A stretch of 64,000 nt of DNA from Stachybotrys elegans (taxonomy: Eukaryota; Ascomycota; Sordariomycetes; Hypocreales; Stachybotryaceae): assembly GCA_020746835.1 (NCBI GenBank), contig JAGPNK010000003.1, positions 2,108,001 through 2,172,000 on the forward strand, in the 5' to 3' direction. A program made the position numbers and the translations under genes. The notes under the pieces are model-generated. The model was not told where the DNA came from. It did not search any database and saw only the letters and a list, made by a program, of their open reading frames with translations. Shown here in pieces: positions 10,826 to 19,793 of the stretch. Position 1 is the first letter of the stretch. Each line of letters opens with the position of its first letter.

Positions 10826-13328
10826 ATGCTCTTGAGTGCTCTCGTACTTGCCACGGGCGTGTCGGCCTGCTCGCGGGACCTCCTCGTCGAGAAGCGCCAC
10901 ACGCACCGCCAGCCCATCACGAAGCGCAACACCGAGTGGCCGCCTGTGCTGTCAGAGCCCGAGACCATCCTCGTCAACGCCTTTGACAATGTCACGATTG
11001 ACGAGTGGGCGTACTACTACGGCCACCAGAACAAGCTGGCGGGCTATGGCCGCGAGGCCGCCGAGTGGACGGCGGCTCGCTGGACCGAGAACGGCTTCGA
11101 CACACACATTGCCGAGTACCACGTCTACCTGAGCTACCCCGTCGAGGCATCCATTTCCGTGACGTACCCGGACGGTAGGACGGCCCCCATCAACATTGTT
11201 GAGCCGGTGATTGCGGAGGACGATGTGACGTCGCGGGAGGACACGATCCCGACGTTCCACGGCTACTCAGCCTCTGGCAACGTTACAGCTGAGTTTATCT
11301 ATGCTGGGTATGTGTTCCCATGTATACGAAGGGCATGTTGCTGATGGCTGCAGACGCGGATCTATTGCCGATTTTGAGCGGCTCGTTGAGCTCGGCGTAG
11401 AGATCGAGGGAAAGATTGCTCTGATGCGGTACGGCGGTCTGTTCCGAGGCCTCAAGGTCAAGAACGCGCAGGACCACGGCGCCATTGGTGCCGTCATCTT
11501 CACAGATCCAGGCGATGACGGCGAGGTCACCGTCGCCAACGGCTACGAAGCATACCCCAACGGTCCCGCCCGCCACCCAGAGGCCGTGCAGAAGGGCTCG
11601 ACGCTCTTCCTGTCCACGCGGCCCGGCGACCCCACGACCCCAGGCTACCCGTCGCACGAGGGCGCACCACGCGCGGACCCCTCGGGCGTCGTGCCGCAGA
11701 TCCCCTCGCTGCCTCTGTCGTACGCGGCGGTTGAGCCTCTGCTGCAGGCGCTCAACGGGCACGGCCCGACGGCCGACGAGGTCAACCGCACCATCTGGGC
11801 GGGCGCGCTCGAGGCCGACTACTCGGTCGGGCCGGCGCCGGGCGTGACGCTGTCGCTGAACAACCAGATGGAGGAGCGCATCGAGCCCGTGCAGAACGTG
11901 ATTGCGTTCCTGAACGGAACCAACTCGGACGAGACGATTGTCATCGGAAACCACCGCGATACGTGGATGATTGGTGGAAACGGAGATCCCAACTCGGGCT
12001 CTGCCGTTTTGATTGAGCTGTCCAAGGCCTTTAAGCGCCTGACGGATTCGGGCTGGACGCCCACACGAAACATGCAAGTCCTTGCCCTTCAACGACAAGA
12101 CGATGGCTAACCCGTGACAGTGTCCTTGCATCGTGGGATGCCGAAGAATACGGGTAAGTTCGAACCAACAACTCTCTTCTCCGGGACATCTGCTGATGTA
12201 CCTAGACTTGTTGGATCCGTCGAGTGGGTGGAAGACCACGTCAACTGGCTGACGGAGACGACGGTGGCGTACCTCAACATCGACGTGGCCGTCTCGGGCC
12301 CGCGCGTCTCCCTGTCGGCCAGCCCGGAGCTGCACACCATCGGCACCGACCTGTTCAAGAAGGTTGTGGCGCCCAACGGCGGCGCCTTCAACGAGTCCAT
12401 CTACGACTCGTGGCAGCGCGACGCGGGCGGCAACGTCGGCGTTCTCGGCAGCGGAAGCGACTACACTGGCTTTGTCCACTCGGGAATCAGCTCTGTATGT
12501 GCTTGCGCGCGTGTGTGCTGTGGGATTTGTGGCTGACTTGGTGTAGCTTGATATCGGCAGCGATGGCGGCGATGGCGACCCGTAGGTTCACGTCTTATAC
12601 GGCTACGCCGCAGGAGTTACTTGCTGACCTTTTTACAATAGCATCTGGATGTACCATTCCAACATGGGTGAGAATCATCCTTGACCTACGGGGTTTTCGT
12701 TTATGCTCACCCGTGTTAGACACGTACCACTGGATGTCCACCTTTGGCGACCCGGGCTTCTACCAGCACCGCGCCGTGGGCCAGTTCCTGACGCTCCTCG
12801 GCTACCACCTCGCCTCGGACGAGGTGCTGCCCATCGACGTGCAAAACTACGCCGTCGAGCTGCGCGCCTACCGCGACGACCTGGCCGACTTCATCGCGGC
12901 GAGCGACTACGAGCTCGACATCGCGGCGCTGTCCGAGGCCATCGAGGTCTTCGGCACGCGCGCCGACGAGGCAAAGGCCCTGGAGACGCTGGCCGTGACG
13001 CTCGACGACAAGGAGCTGATCCGCGTCGTCAACCACAAGTACCGCGACTTCCAGCGCGGCTTCATCTCCCAGGGCGGGCTGCCCGACCGCGAGTTCTTCC
13101 GCCACGCCATCTTTGCGCCTGGACTGGACACTGGTACGTGTCCCTCTTCTTCTCCTTCCTCTTCCACATTTGCCTTGGGCGGTTCTGATTGTGGAAATAG
13201 GCTACGCTGCTGTTACGTTCCCGGGTATCACGGAAGGCATCCAGTATGATAGACTGGAGGATGCCGAGGATTGGGTGACCAAGGCGGCAGATGCCATTCT
13301 CCGGGCAGCTGACATCCTCAAGACATAG
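10826..13328 (+). CDS. Secreted M28 peptidase, glutamate carboxypeptidase II-like
   Basis: Eight exons (10826-11307, 11354-12073, 12121-12153, 12206-12494, 12547-12581, 12642-12667, 12720-13133, 13201-13328) join in frame to 708 residues. A signal peptide (LLSALVLATGVSA) opens the protein. A PA-domain-like region (KIALMRYGGLFRGLKVKNA) precedes the zinc-peptidase core. Zinc ligands by family alignment: His361 in HRDTW, Asp372 in GDPNSG, catalytic Glu409 and ligand Glu410 in WDAEEYG, Asp438 in AYLNID, His525 in WMYHSN. A C-terminal TFR-dimerisation-like helical region follows. The family removes C-terminal glutamate or other residues from peptides. Three exons are very short (33, 35 and 26 nt). 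Intron 2 (12074-12120) appears to use a GC donor (GCAAGT), because only that choice restores the VLASWDAEEYG motif. The start at 10826 has CACCATG context. Confidence 0.9.
12074..12120 (+). other. GC-AG intron in the M28 peptidase gene
   Basis: The 47-nt intron begins GCAAGT and ends GACAG, with a perfect GCTAAC branch site 15 nt before the 3' end. The only nearby GT (at 12078) would put the downstream exon out of frame. The GC donor gives Ile-Val-Leu-Ala before the catalytic SWDAEEYG motif, as in relatives. Confidence 0.8.
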
Positions 13329-13598
13329 TTGCCCACAACCTAAAGGGTGAGGAAATAATAGGTAAATAGGTAAACAGTAATCAATATCTTGAAAGACGAG
13401 AATTGTTCGGAAGCTTGCCGGGCCGGCATCGGGGTCGGCATCGGCTTGTGATAGCCGTGGATGATGAGATTCGTGGGGCTTATCGGGGTTCAATGTTGAA
13501 ACAGTTGGTTGCCATCAGGCGAGTTGCCAGGATCAAGGCAGCGGGAACACAGTACAGCTCATCTATTGTCATGGTCCGATGGATGTGAATCGCGGGGT

Positions 13599-13632
13599 GG
13601 AGAGAGGAGAGGGGAGGGGAGGGGAGGAGGGG
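13599..13632. repeat. Purine-only GA/GGGGA low-complexity tract
   Basis: Thirty-four bases of A and G only, built from GAGAGG and GGGGA units, about 150 bp before the DapA-like start. Such tracts often mark fungal core promoters (CT-rich on the other strand). Confidence 0.8.
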
Positions 13633-13705
13633 TCAACGGCGCATGTGGAGAGGCATCGGCTGTTATCCGACCGAGCATGCGATGCGACATTTCCCCCGTC
13701 GGCTT

Positions 13706-13716
13706 TATATATATAT
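13706..13716 (+). promoter_or_regulatory. TATA-like element
   Basis: An 11-base alternating TA run lies 67-77 bp before the ATG at 13783, a plausible core promoter of the DapA-like gene. Confidence 0.5.
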
Positions 13717-13782
13717 CCAAACATCGATATCTCAATTCAATCTCACAAATCAGCATAGCAGCATCATCCTACACTCGTCATC

Positions 13783-14724
13783 ATGCCTCCGAGAGTCCCC
13801 CCCAGCGGCATCTGGTGCCCGGCCGTCACCCTCTTCGACCGCGCCACCGACTCGCTTCTGCCCGACGACCAGGCCAAGTACTACAGCTACCTGTCGCGTA
13901 GCGGGCTCGCGGGCCTCGTCATCCTGGGCACAAACGCCGAGACGCTGCTCCTGACGCGCGAGGAGCGCAAGGCCCTCGTCGCCACCGCGCGCCAGGCCGT
14001 CGGCCCGGACTACCCCATCATGGCCGGAGCCAGCGGCCACTCGACCAAGCAGGTCCTCGAGTACATCACCGATGCCGCCGACGCCGGCGCAAACTACGCC
14101 CTCGTCCTGCCGACCGCCTACTTTGGCAAGGCCACGACGCCCGCCGTCATTGACGACTTCTTCGCCGACGTCGCCACCAAGAGCCCCATCCCCATTGTCC
14201 TCTACAACTTCCCCGCCGTCTGCAACGGCGTCGACCTCGACTCCCAGACCATTGCCGCCCTCGCCCGCAAGCACCCCAACATTGTCGGCGTCAAGCTGAC
14301 GTGCGGCTCCGTCGCCAAGATCACGCGCCTGTCGGCCGAGCTGCCCGCCGACACCTTCGCCACATTTGGCGGTCAGTCCGACTTCCTCATCGGCGGGCTC
14401 GCCAGCGGCTCGGCGGGCTGCATCGCAGCCTTTGCCAACATCTTCCCCAAGACCATTGTCCGCATCTACGACCTCTGGACCCAGGGCAAGACGGCCGAGG
14501 CGCTCGACCTGCACCGCAAGGCCGCCCTTGCTGAGCAGCCCTGCAAGTCCGGCATCGGCGCCGTCAAGTTTGCTGCCGCGACGCACACGGCGCCCAAGGC
14601 CGGCATCGAGGGTGCCGTGGACAAGATGCAGCCAAGGAAGCCGTATCAGCCCATCGGAGCGGCCGCCAGAGAGACGATGCTGCCTGCGCTGGCCGAGGTG
14701 GCGTCGATTGAGAGCTCCTTGTAA
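13783..14724 (+). CDS. DapA-family class I aldolase (dihydrodipicolinate synthase / 4-hydroxy-2-oxoglutarate aldolase-like)
   Basis: A single-exon gene of 313 residues, the usual size of the DHDPS/NAL superfamily. The N-terminal strand and LTREERK motif follow GTNAETLLL, the family's substrate-carboxylate loop. The catalytic tyrosine is in LYNFPAV (about Tyr141) and the Schiff-base lysine in VGVKLTCG (about Lys171). GGQSDFLIGGLASGSAGCI forms the C-terminal barrel strands. Fungi make lysine by the alpha-aminoadipate route, so lysine biosynthesis is not expected. Fungal members act as 2-keto-3-deoxy-sugar acid aldolases (for example L-threo-3-deoxyhexulosonate aldolase in galacturonate use) or hydroxy-oxoglutarate aldolases. 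The substrate here is not determined. Codon third positions are strongly GC. The context CATCATGCCTCC supports the start. Confidence 0.88.
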   Translation: MPPRVPPSGIWCPAVTLFDRATDSLLPDDQAKYYSYLSRSGLAGLVILGTNAETLLLTREERKALVATARQAVGPDYPIMAGASGHSTKQVLEYITDAADAGANYALVLPTAYFGKATTPAVIDDFFADVATKSPIPIVLYNFPAVCNGVDLDSQTIAALARKHPNIVGVKLTCGSVAKITRLSAELPADTFATFGGQSDFLIGGLASGSAGCIAAFANIFPKTIVRIYDLWTQGKTAEALDLHRKAALAEQPCKSGIGAVKFAAATHTAPKAGIEGAVDKMQPRKPYQPIGAAARETMLPALAEVASIESSL

Positions 14725-15083
14725 CCAGGCGGCATATATAAATAGAGTTGATATACCCACTGCACTGGCATGAAAACAACCCTATTTCTGGGCGCTCTGG
14801 TTCCGCTATACGTGATGTTCTGGCTGGGCTCCTTTGTGTTTCAATGCTTGAATGCTGTCAATGGCTGACAGGTGTTGAATGAGCGATGAAGACTGTCCCT
14901 TCTCAAATAATATTCACCCGATGGGAGGAAAAGTGAGTTGTTCTTGTCAATCCTTTATTTTATTCTTGTACAGCCAGCGTAGGTGGTGCTTGACATACAG
15001 AGACCACATATTTGATCTAAGTGAATCATCCAGTCCATACTCAGGCCTGCCTCAGGTACCCGCTATCCAGAATCATTCTACAT
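14725..15083. other. Convergent intergenic region
   Basis: 3' flanks of the DapA-like gene (+) and the carbonic anhydrase gene (-). No gene was seen. Confidence 0.55.
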
Positions 15084-15749
15084 TTAATCAACAAGGTTGT
15101 AAATCTTCTGGACCTCCTTGAGCTCCGCCTCAAAGTCGATCTTGAGGTCGGTCAGGAGACCATTGTGGAAGTCAAAGACCCAGCCGTGGACGATGGGGAA
15201 GTGGTTCTGAGCAAAGCTCTGCTGGATGGCGGCCGTCTTGATGACGTTGCGGCACTGCTCAATGACATTGATCTCGACGAGGCGGTCGTATCGCTTGGCC
15301 TGGTCGGTGATGGCATCGAGCTCGGCCTGGTGGAGGCGGTAGACGTCGCGAATGTTTCGGAGCCAGGGGTTGAGGAGGCCAAGATCCTTGGGGGTCATGG
15401 CGGCCTTGACACCACCGCAGCCGTAGTGGCCGCAGACAACGATGTGCTTGACGCCGAGGTGGCGGACAGCGTAGTTGATGACGCTCATGACATTGAGGTC
15501 AGTGTTGGGGACGAGGTTGGCAATGTTGCGGTGGATGAAGGCCTCGCCAGGCTCGAGGCCGGTGATTTGCTCGGCGGGGATTCGCGAGTCGGCGCAGCCA
15601 ATCCAGAGGTACTCGGGGTTCTGGCCCTCGGCCAGCTTGGCGAAGAAGCCCGGGTCCTTCTTCTGCTTCTCGGCGGCCCAAGACTTGTTGTTCTCAAAGA
15701 GCCGGTCATGGCTCTGCTTGAGGTAGCGGGTGACGTCGTCCTCGGCCAT
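15084..15749 (-). CDS. Beta-class carbonic anhydrase
   Basis: From the ATG at 15749 the protein has 221 residues, the same length as yeast Nce103. It converts CO2 to bicarbonate. Zinc ligands are Cys52 in CADSRIP, His108 and Cys111 in GHYGCGGV; the Asp54-Arg55 dyad follows the first cysteine. HRNIANLVPNTD and the C-terminal VHGWVFDFHNGLL strand are also typical. The frame stays open upstream to 16193, but that extension is pyrimidine-derived low complexity (Ser/Phe/Pro) and unlike the family. A different frame just upstream encodes a good mitochondrial-type leader (see 15860-16063). As written, the two are out of frame, so only the cytosolic-type form is supported. The peptide NDNDIFNSNDLDYWRN just before Met1 resembles family N-termini, hinting that the true protein starts further upstream. 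Confidence 0.88.
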   Translation of the reverse strand: MAEDDVTRYLKQSHDRLFENNKSWAAEKQKKDPGFFAKLAEGQNPEYLWIGCADSRIPAEQITGLEPGEAFIHRNIANLVPNTDLNVMSVINYAVRHLGVKHIVVCGHYGCGGVKAAMTPKDLGLLNPWLRNIRDVYRLHQAELDAITDQAKRYDRLVEINVIEQCRNVIKTAAIQQSFAQNHFPIVHGWVFDFHNGLLTDLKIDFEAELKEVQKIYNLVD

Positions 15750-15859
15750 GTTGCGCCAGTAGTCGAGGTCGTTGGAATTGAAGATGTCGTTGTCGTTGGA
15801 GGAGGGAGGGGAGGAGGGGAGGAGGGGGAGGACTTGAGGCGAGAGGCGGTGACGTGGAT

Positions 15860-16063
15860 CTGACGTGAGCCGGAAACGGCAGCAAAGGGTGTCGAGATGC
15901 GAGAGCGAGGGAGCAGAGCTGGAGAAGCTAGATGGAATTGAGAAGAGGAAGATGATGGGGAAGAAGAAGAAGAGGGGGAGCGGAGGGCTCTGCAAGCTAT
16001 AGCGGAGGAGCGGGATGCCGAGGAGGACCGGAAGGCACTGCCCAGGAAAGAAGGATGGATCAT
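15860..16063 (-). other. Out-of-frame mitochondrial-type presequence upstream of carbonic anhydrase
   Basis: From the ATG at 16063 this frame reads a Ser/Arg/Ala-rich, acid-free leader (MIHPSFLGSAFRSSSASR, later SRQIHVTASRL), a classic matrix-targeting composition. It lies one base out of phase with the carbonic anhydrase. One missing base or two extra bases in the C-rich tract at about 15799-15834 (plus-strand G-rich) would join them. I found no intron with acceptable splice sites that does so. Confidence 0.55.
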
Positions 16064-16283
16064 GGAGCTGGAAGCTGTTGAGGAAGTGTCTCGGATTTTC
16101 GGGGAGTTTTTTCACAGTATCTCTTCCCCTCGTGCAGGTGGGGGGTGAATGGTTGCAATAAGACGGCAAAGCAGTGAGCAGGGGGGTGTCCAAAGGGACG
16201 GGATGTTACGCAGGTCCAATGGCTGACGAGAGGGGAAGGAGCAGCAGGAGGAGCAAGAGCACGAGGGAGGAGAGTTTGCAGAT

Positions 16284-16310
16284 ACACACTCACACACACA
16301 CACTCACACA
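16284..16310. repeat. CA / CTCACA dinucleotide-type repeat
   Basis: A run of alternating CA with two CTCA interruptions lies in the carbonic anhydrase leader. Confidence 0.8.
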
Positions 16311-17513
16311 AAAGTGGGTACCTATCTCTACCGAAAGCTACATACACTAAGACGGGTGGGCTGGATGAGCAAATCTTGGTTCTGTCATTACGTCGGTTGG
16401 TCGCCAGGGGAGCTAAAAGCTGCTGAATCCATTTATTTGGGGCGCTTTTTGTTGCGCTTTCCTGGGGAAAGCTGTAGGAGCAGGGAATAGCCAGCGCTGG
16501 GTGGGCCAATCTCATCTTGCCAAGGGGCGGGAAATCTCAATCTCTGTTTTTTTTCTCCCTCTCTTCTCTTTTTGCCTCGTCTTTGGCCTCGCTTGGTCCG
16601 GTGAGCGCGCCATGCGTCGATCTGCGCTGGCTGGCGAGGCCCTGCACATCGCAATCCCCCGCGGCCCCATCCACCTCTGCAGTAGCTGAAGGGCGGATTC
16701 TCGCCTGCATCCATCCGACAACTTCGTGATTCGATTGAGTATTCAACTCACTCACTCACCCTCCCTCACCCAGCACAGCTGCTCCCTGTCCCCTACCCTT
16801 GCCCTACCCTATCAGTGGAGAGCGGGAAGCGGGGGGTTTCTAGGATGTTACAGTCATGAAGCAGCAAAGATGTCATGGGTGCTTTCCTCTTCCTAGCTTA
16901 GCACGAGGGATGGGTCTCGCCTCAACAATCATCGATATCAACAGACGCCGCCCAATCCAGATAGCTGTTTCCCGTGTGGAAAGGATCAACCCTCATGACT
17001 TGTCGGGCGTCCTTGGCGCGTGGCTGGCGAAACAACTGCCGTGCATCAGCCAAGCCAGCCAACCAAAGCCAAGCAAAATGTCGTTACAGCTTGGGTCTGT
17101 GTTTCGATGCAGTGTGGAATTGCCTGTTTCCCACCTCGCCCTTGATTGCGCATCTTGCTAGTGCAGATGAAGGCTACCGTACAGCGGGCAGCCTACTCCG
17201 TATAATTGCGCTGTTATTGCCTCGCCTAGCAGCCGGGTTTAGTGGGGTCAACGAGCCCCCCACCCACCCCCATGCTGCCTTACCTACCCGGGAGCTGGGA
17301 TTAATTAACTTGCTTGCACGCGGGATGCCTCTGATGTTCAACGTGCATTAGAGAAGAAGTAATGGATTGTTCCGGTCAACGCTTTACGTAAATAATTCAT
17401 AGTAGTGTAATACTATTGTAAATTATGTTTGCCTATTGCTTCAAGACGGCCGGCAACACCATTGCTGCAATACAAACCTTTATCGGAAAATATCCAATAC
17501 CCCATGCACTGAA

Positions 17514-19793
17514 TTACTCACGACCAAATGACTGCCGGTAGAATCTGTCCAAAGCATCTTCCCTTGCTCTTTCAACTCCGTAAAAAGATTCCACCAGCTT
17601 CAGCGTCACCTCCTCCGGGATCCAAGTCCAGTCCTGGAGCATCATATGTCCATTATTTCTGCCTCGAAGAGGACCGCAGAGAACCCCCTGTACACCTTGC
17701 GGCACCCTCCCACTCACGGTCGCTACCTTTTGTACCTCAGTAAAGTCTAGGCCGATGCAGACTGTTGGGTCAGGATGCAGAATCGTATTAGAGAGGACGA
17801 GATCCACCCGGGTATTGGCCATATCCTGGCCCATTAGATGAACGAAGCTGTTCCCCCAGTAGAAGCACTTTTGCATCTGAAACGGAACCTTATCGACATC
17901 AGGACCCCATAGGTTGTTGCCGTATGCTGTAAGATCGCCCACGTTGCTACCAAAGCTCTTCATCACGTCGATCAGCTGGCTCCGTTTCAACAGCGCATGA
18001 TGGCTGTACGCTGGGTCGAGATGTAGGGAGAGGGCTTTCATTGACAAAGCTTCCTTCACTGATGAATCCCAAAATATGTGCTTCTTCATGCAGGTTTCTG
18101 CCTCTGGCAACGACAAGAGCCTCCTTAAGCAGGTTTGCCACAAGGCGACGAGCATCGGCATTGTTCCTGCTCGTCCTATTTTGGTATTCCGCAACTGCTC
18201 CGAGGCAGACTCCAGATCAGCCAGAGTTGGGAGATCTTCGACCGAGTTCACTCGCCACTTGAACAGATTGGTTGCTCCGACGGACAGAATGGTAGCAAAA
18301 TCGATCTTCCATAAAGCCATCTCAGGTGACGCGTTGGGAAGAGTCATCATATATGCCAGGCGAGCATCGAAATTCAGCACTGGCAGCACTGAATGGAATA
18401 GACGCAGTGTTTGTGGTGGTGACATGGGAGGTATATCGCGGAGATCTGGAGTCCATGCATAGAGGTGAACCACCTGTCCTAAGCGGCGACACATCTCATT
18501 CAGGGTGGGTTGAATGGTAAAAAAGACGCCAAGCTTTCTCTTGATATCCTTGATCCAAGGTTGCAGTCTCGGAATGGTGGAGATAAAACCAAGAGCATGC
18601 TGATTGACCACGTCGAGCCGGTTGTGGTCTCGCCCCTCTGCCAGGTATCCCTCAAGGCTGACTTCTTCCTGGTATGGGAAGTAGATGTTGGTGGTGCTCG
18701 CGTTGTTGCGGACGGCCCAGGAAAGGAGCTCGAGCCTCTCTTCACGAGAACAAGGCACAAACGCAACGACCATTTGATAGGACTGTCTCTGGTCCAGATG
18801 GGTCTGGTCACCGTGGTCTGAAATAACAAGATGGACGTTCTGGAACCCTTGAACCCAACCACGGAACTGCCACGAAAATGGCCGCGACACTGTGACTACT
18901 CGGACAGTAGCTGCCTGCGCTGGCAGGTTCAAGGCCGCATAGTTATGAGACTCGCCCCATCCAAGTGCCCCTGAATTGCCATAGACTGGCTCCAGGATTT
19001 CCACCGTTTCATCCACTCGACAGGTGATTGCATTTAATATCCTACTTTGACCAATATTTCTGGGTTCAAAATAGAGGACAAGATGCGATTCGCCAGGCTT
19101 TCCTTGTATGGCGCTGGAGATGGTTTGTGGGAAGTTGGTCGTCACCCAGTTTGCATGCTGGAACGATAAAGGACTGCTGCTGAGGACAAAAGGCCGCATC
19201 GTGACGTCGAATTCCTTGCAAAGCCTGTCCAAATAATCTGGAGCTTCCCACGAAGACATTGTTAGGAATGTGAGTTTCGCAGGCTGCTCTTGGCCACCCG
19301 GTTTGATTCGGCACAGGAGAGCGAGAAGCAGCAGTGCCATATCAGCCGGACACCTAAGGTCCATGTCGACAATAATAACTGTTGTATTGTCGTTGTCGTT
19401 TGTATTGGTGAGCTGAAGGACATGTTCGAAAGCCGCACTGTAATGGAGAGTTTGGAGCGCGGGAGCTGACCCGTTGATATGCTGTATCTGTGTTCGATGC
19501 CATTCTCCAATCACATCTTGTCGACTAGCAAGGGTGCTCTGGCGATGGGCTTCTGCATCGGGAACGGCATGTATAACGGTGCATTGGACCTGGTTTCTGG
19601 CGAATGAAGACCAGAGAGCCCGAGGGAAAAACGTCGTTTTCCCGCTTGCATGAGGCGCTTGGAGGTGGCCAAACACATGGCTTGTGGCAGAGGCAACGGC
19701 ATGATTCGCAATCTCATCGATCAATGGCGAAGAAGCCCACGATGGAGGGATATGTGCCATCTTCGTGGCTTGACCTGTGGAATGCTCCCGCAA
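17514..19793 (-). CDS. Fungal protein of unknown function with degenerate P-loop/helicase-like N-terminus
   Basis: A continuous 759-residue frame; an internal Met at 19760 (MAHIPPSW) is an alternative start. The N-terminal third looks like a worn-down SF2-type ATPase. PHASGKTTFFPRALW fits a P-loop that keeps GKT but lacks the usual first glycine pattern. TVIIVDMDLRCPADMALLL sits where a Walker B (DExH) would be, and KLTFLTMSSWEAPDYL where motif III (SAT) would be. The middle part has a QHALGFISTIPRLQPWI segment. The C-terminal half is rich in Trp/Phe/Leu with no motif I recognise. There is no signal peptide or membrane helix. Length and single-exon structure suggest a real, lineage-restricted gene. 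Whether it binds ATP is open. Confidence 0.7.
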   Translation of the reverse strand: MREHSTGQATKMAHIPPSWASSPLIDEIANHAVASATSHVFGHLQAPHASGKTTFFPRALWSSFARNQVQCTVIHAVPDAEAHRQSTLASRQDVIGEWHRTQIQHINGSAPALQTLHYSAAFEHVLQLTNTNDNDNTTVIIVDMDLRCPADMALLLLALLCRIKPGGQEQPAKLTFLTMSSWEAPDYLDRLCKEFDVTMRPFVLSSSPLSFQHANWVTTNFPQTISSAIQGKPGESHLVLYFEPRNIGQSRILNAITCRVDETVEILEPVYGNSGALGWGESHNYAALNLPAQAATVRVVTVSRPFSWQFRGWVQGFQNVHLVISDHGDQTHLDQRQSYQMVVAFVPCSREERLELLSWAVRNNASTTNIYFPYQEEVSLEGYLAEGRDHNRLDVVNQHALGFISTIPRLQPWIKDIKRKLGVFFTIQPTLNEMCRRLGQVVHLYAWTPDLRDIPPMSPPQTLRLFHSVLPVLNFDARLAYMMTLPNASPEMALWKIDFATILSVGATNLFKWRVNSVEDLPTLADLESASEQLRNTKIGRAGTMPMLVALWQTCLRRLLSLPEAETCMKKHIFWDSSVKEALSMKALSLHLDPAYSHHALLKRSQLIDVMKSFGSNVGDLTAYGNNLWGPDVDKVPFQMQKCFYWGNSFVHLMGQDMANTRVDLVLSNTILHPDPTVCIGLDFTEVQKVATVSGRVPQGVQGVLCGPLRGRNNGHMMLQDWTWIPEEVTLKLVESFYGVERAREDALDRFYRQSFGRE

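Larger units (their letters stand above)
13329..13782. other. Intergenic, promoter of the DapA-like gene
   Basis: Contains a purine-rich low-complexity tract (13599-13632) and a TATA-like run, listed separately. No coding frame was seen. Confidence 0.6.
15750..17513. other. Long leader / intergenic region upstream of carbonic anhydrase
   Basis: Apart from the presequence frame and a CA/CTCA repeat, the 1.7 kb holds no convincing gene. The part after about 16.9 kb becomes AT-richer toward the 3' end of the next minus-strand gene. Confidence 0.5.

Noticed and set aside
11295..12479. A 394-codon open frame on the minus strand across the M28 peptidase gene
   Set aside because: It is antisense to GC-ended codons of a gene with clear catalytic motifs, crosses two of its introns, and its product is Arg/Val/Gly low complexity without any known motif.
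12224..13249. A 341-codon plus-strand frame overlapping the end of the M28 gene
   Set aside because: It reads the wrong frame of the exons and runs through introns. The spliced reading restores WMYHSN and DTYHWMSTFGDPGF.
13750..14760. A 336-codon minus-strand frame opposite the DapA-like gene
   Set aside because: Composition shadow: strongly GC-ended codons leave the reverse frame free of stops. The Gly/Val/Asp-rich product matches nothing.
15021..15863. A 280-codon plus-strand frame opposite the carbonic anhydrase
   Set aside because: The product is Val/Leu/Glu/Gly-biased and lies exactly antisense to a conserved enzyme.
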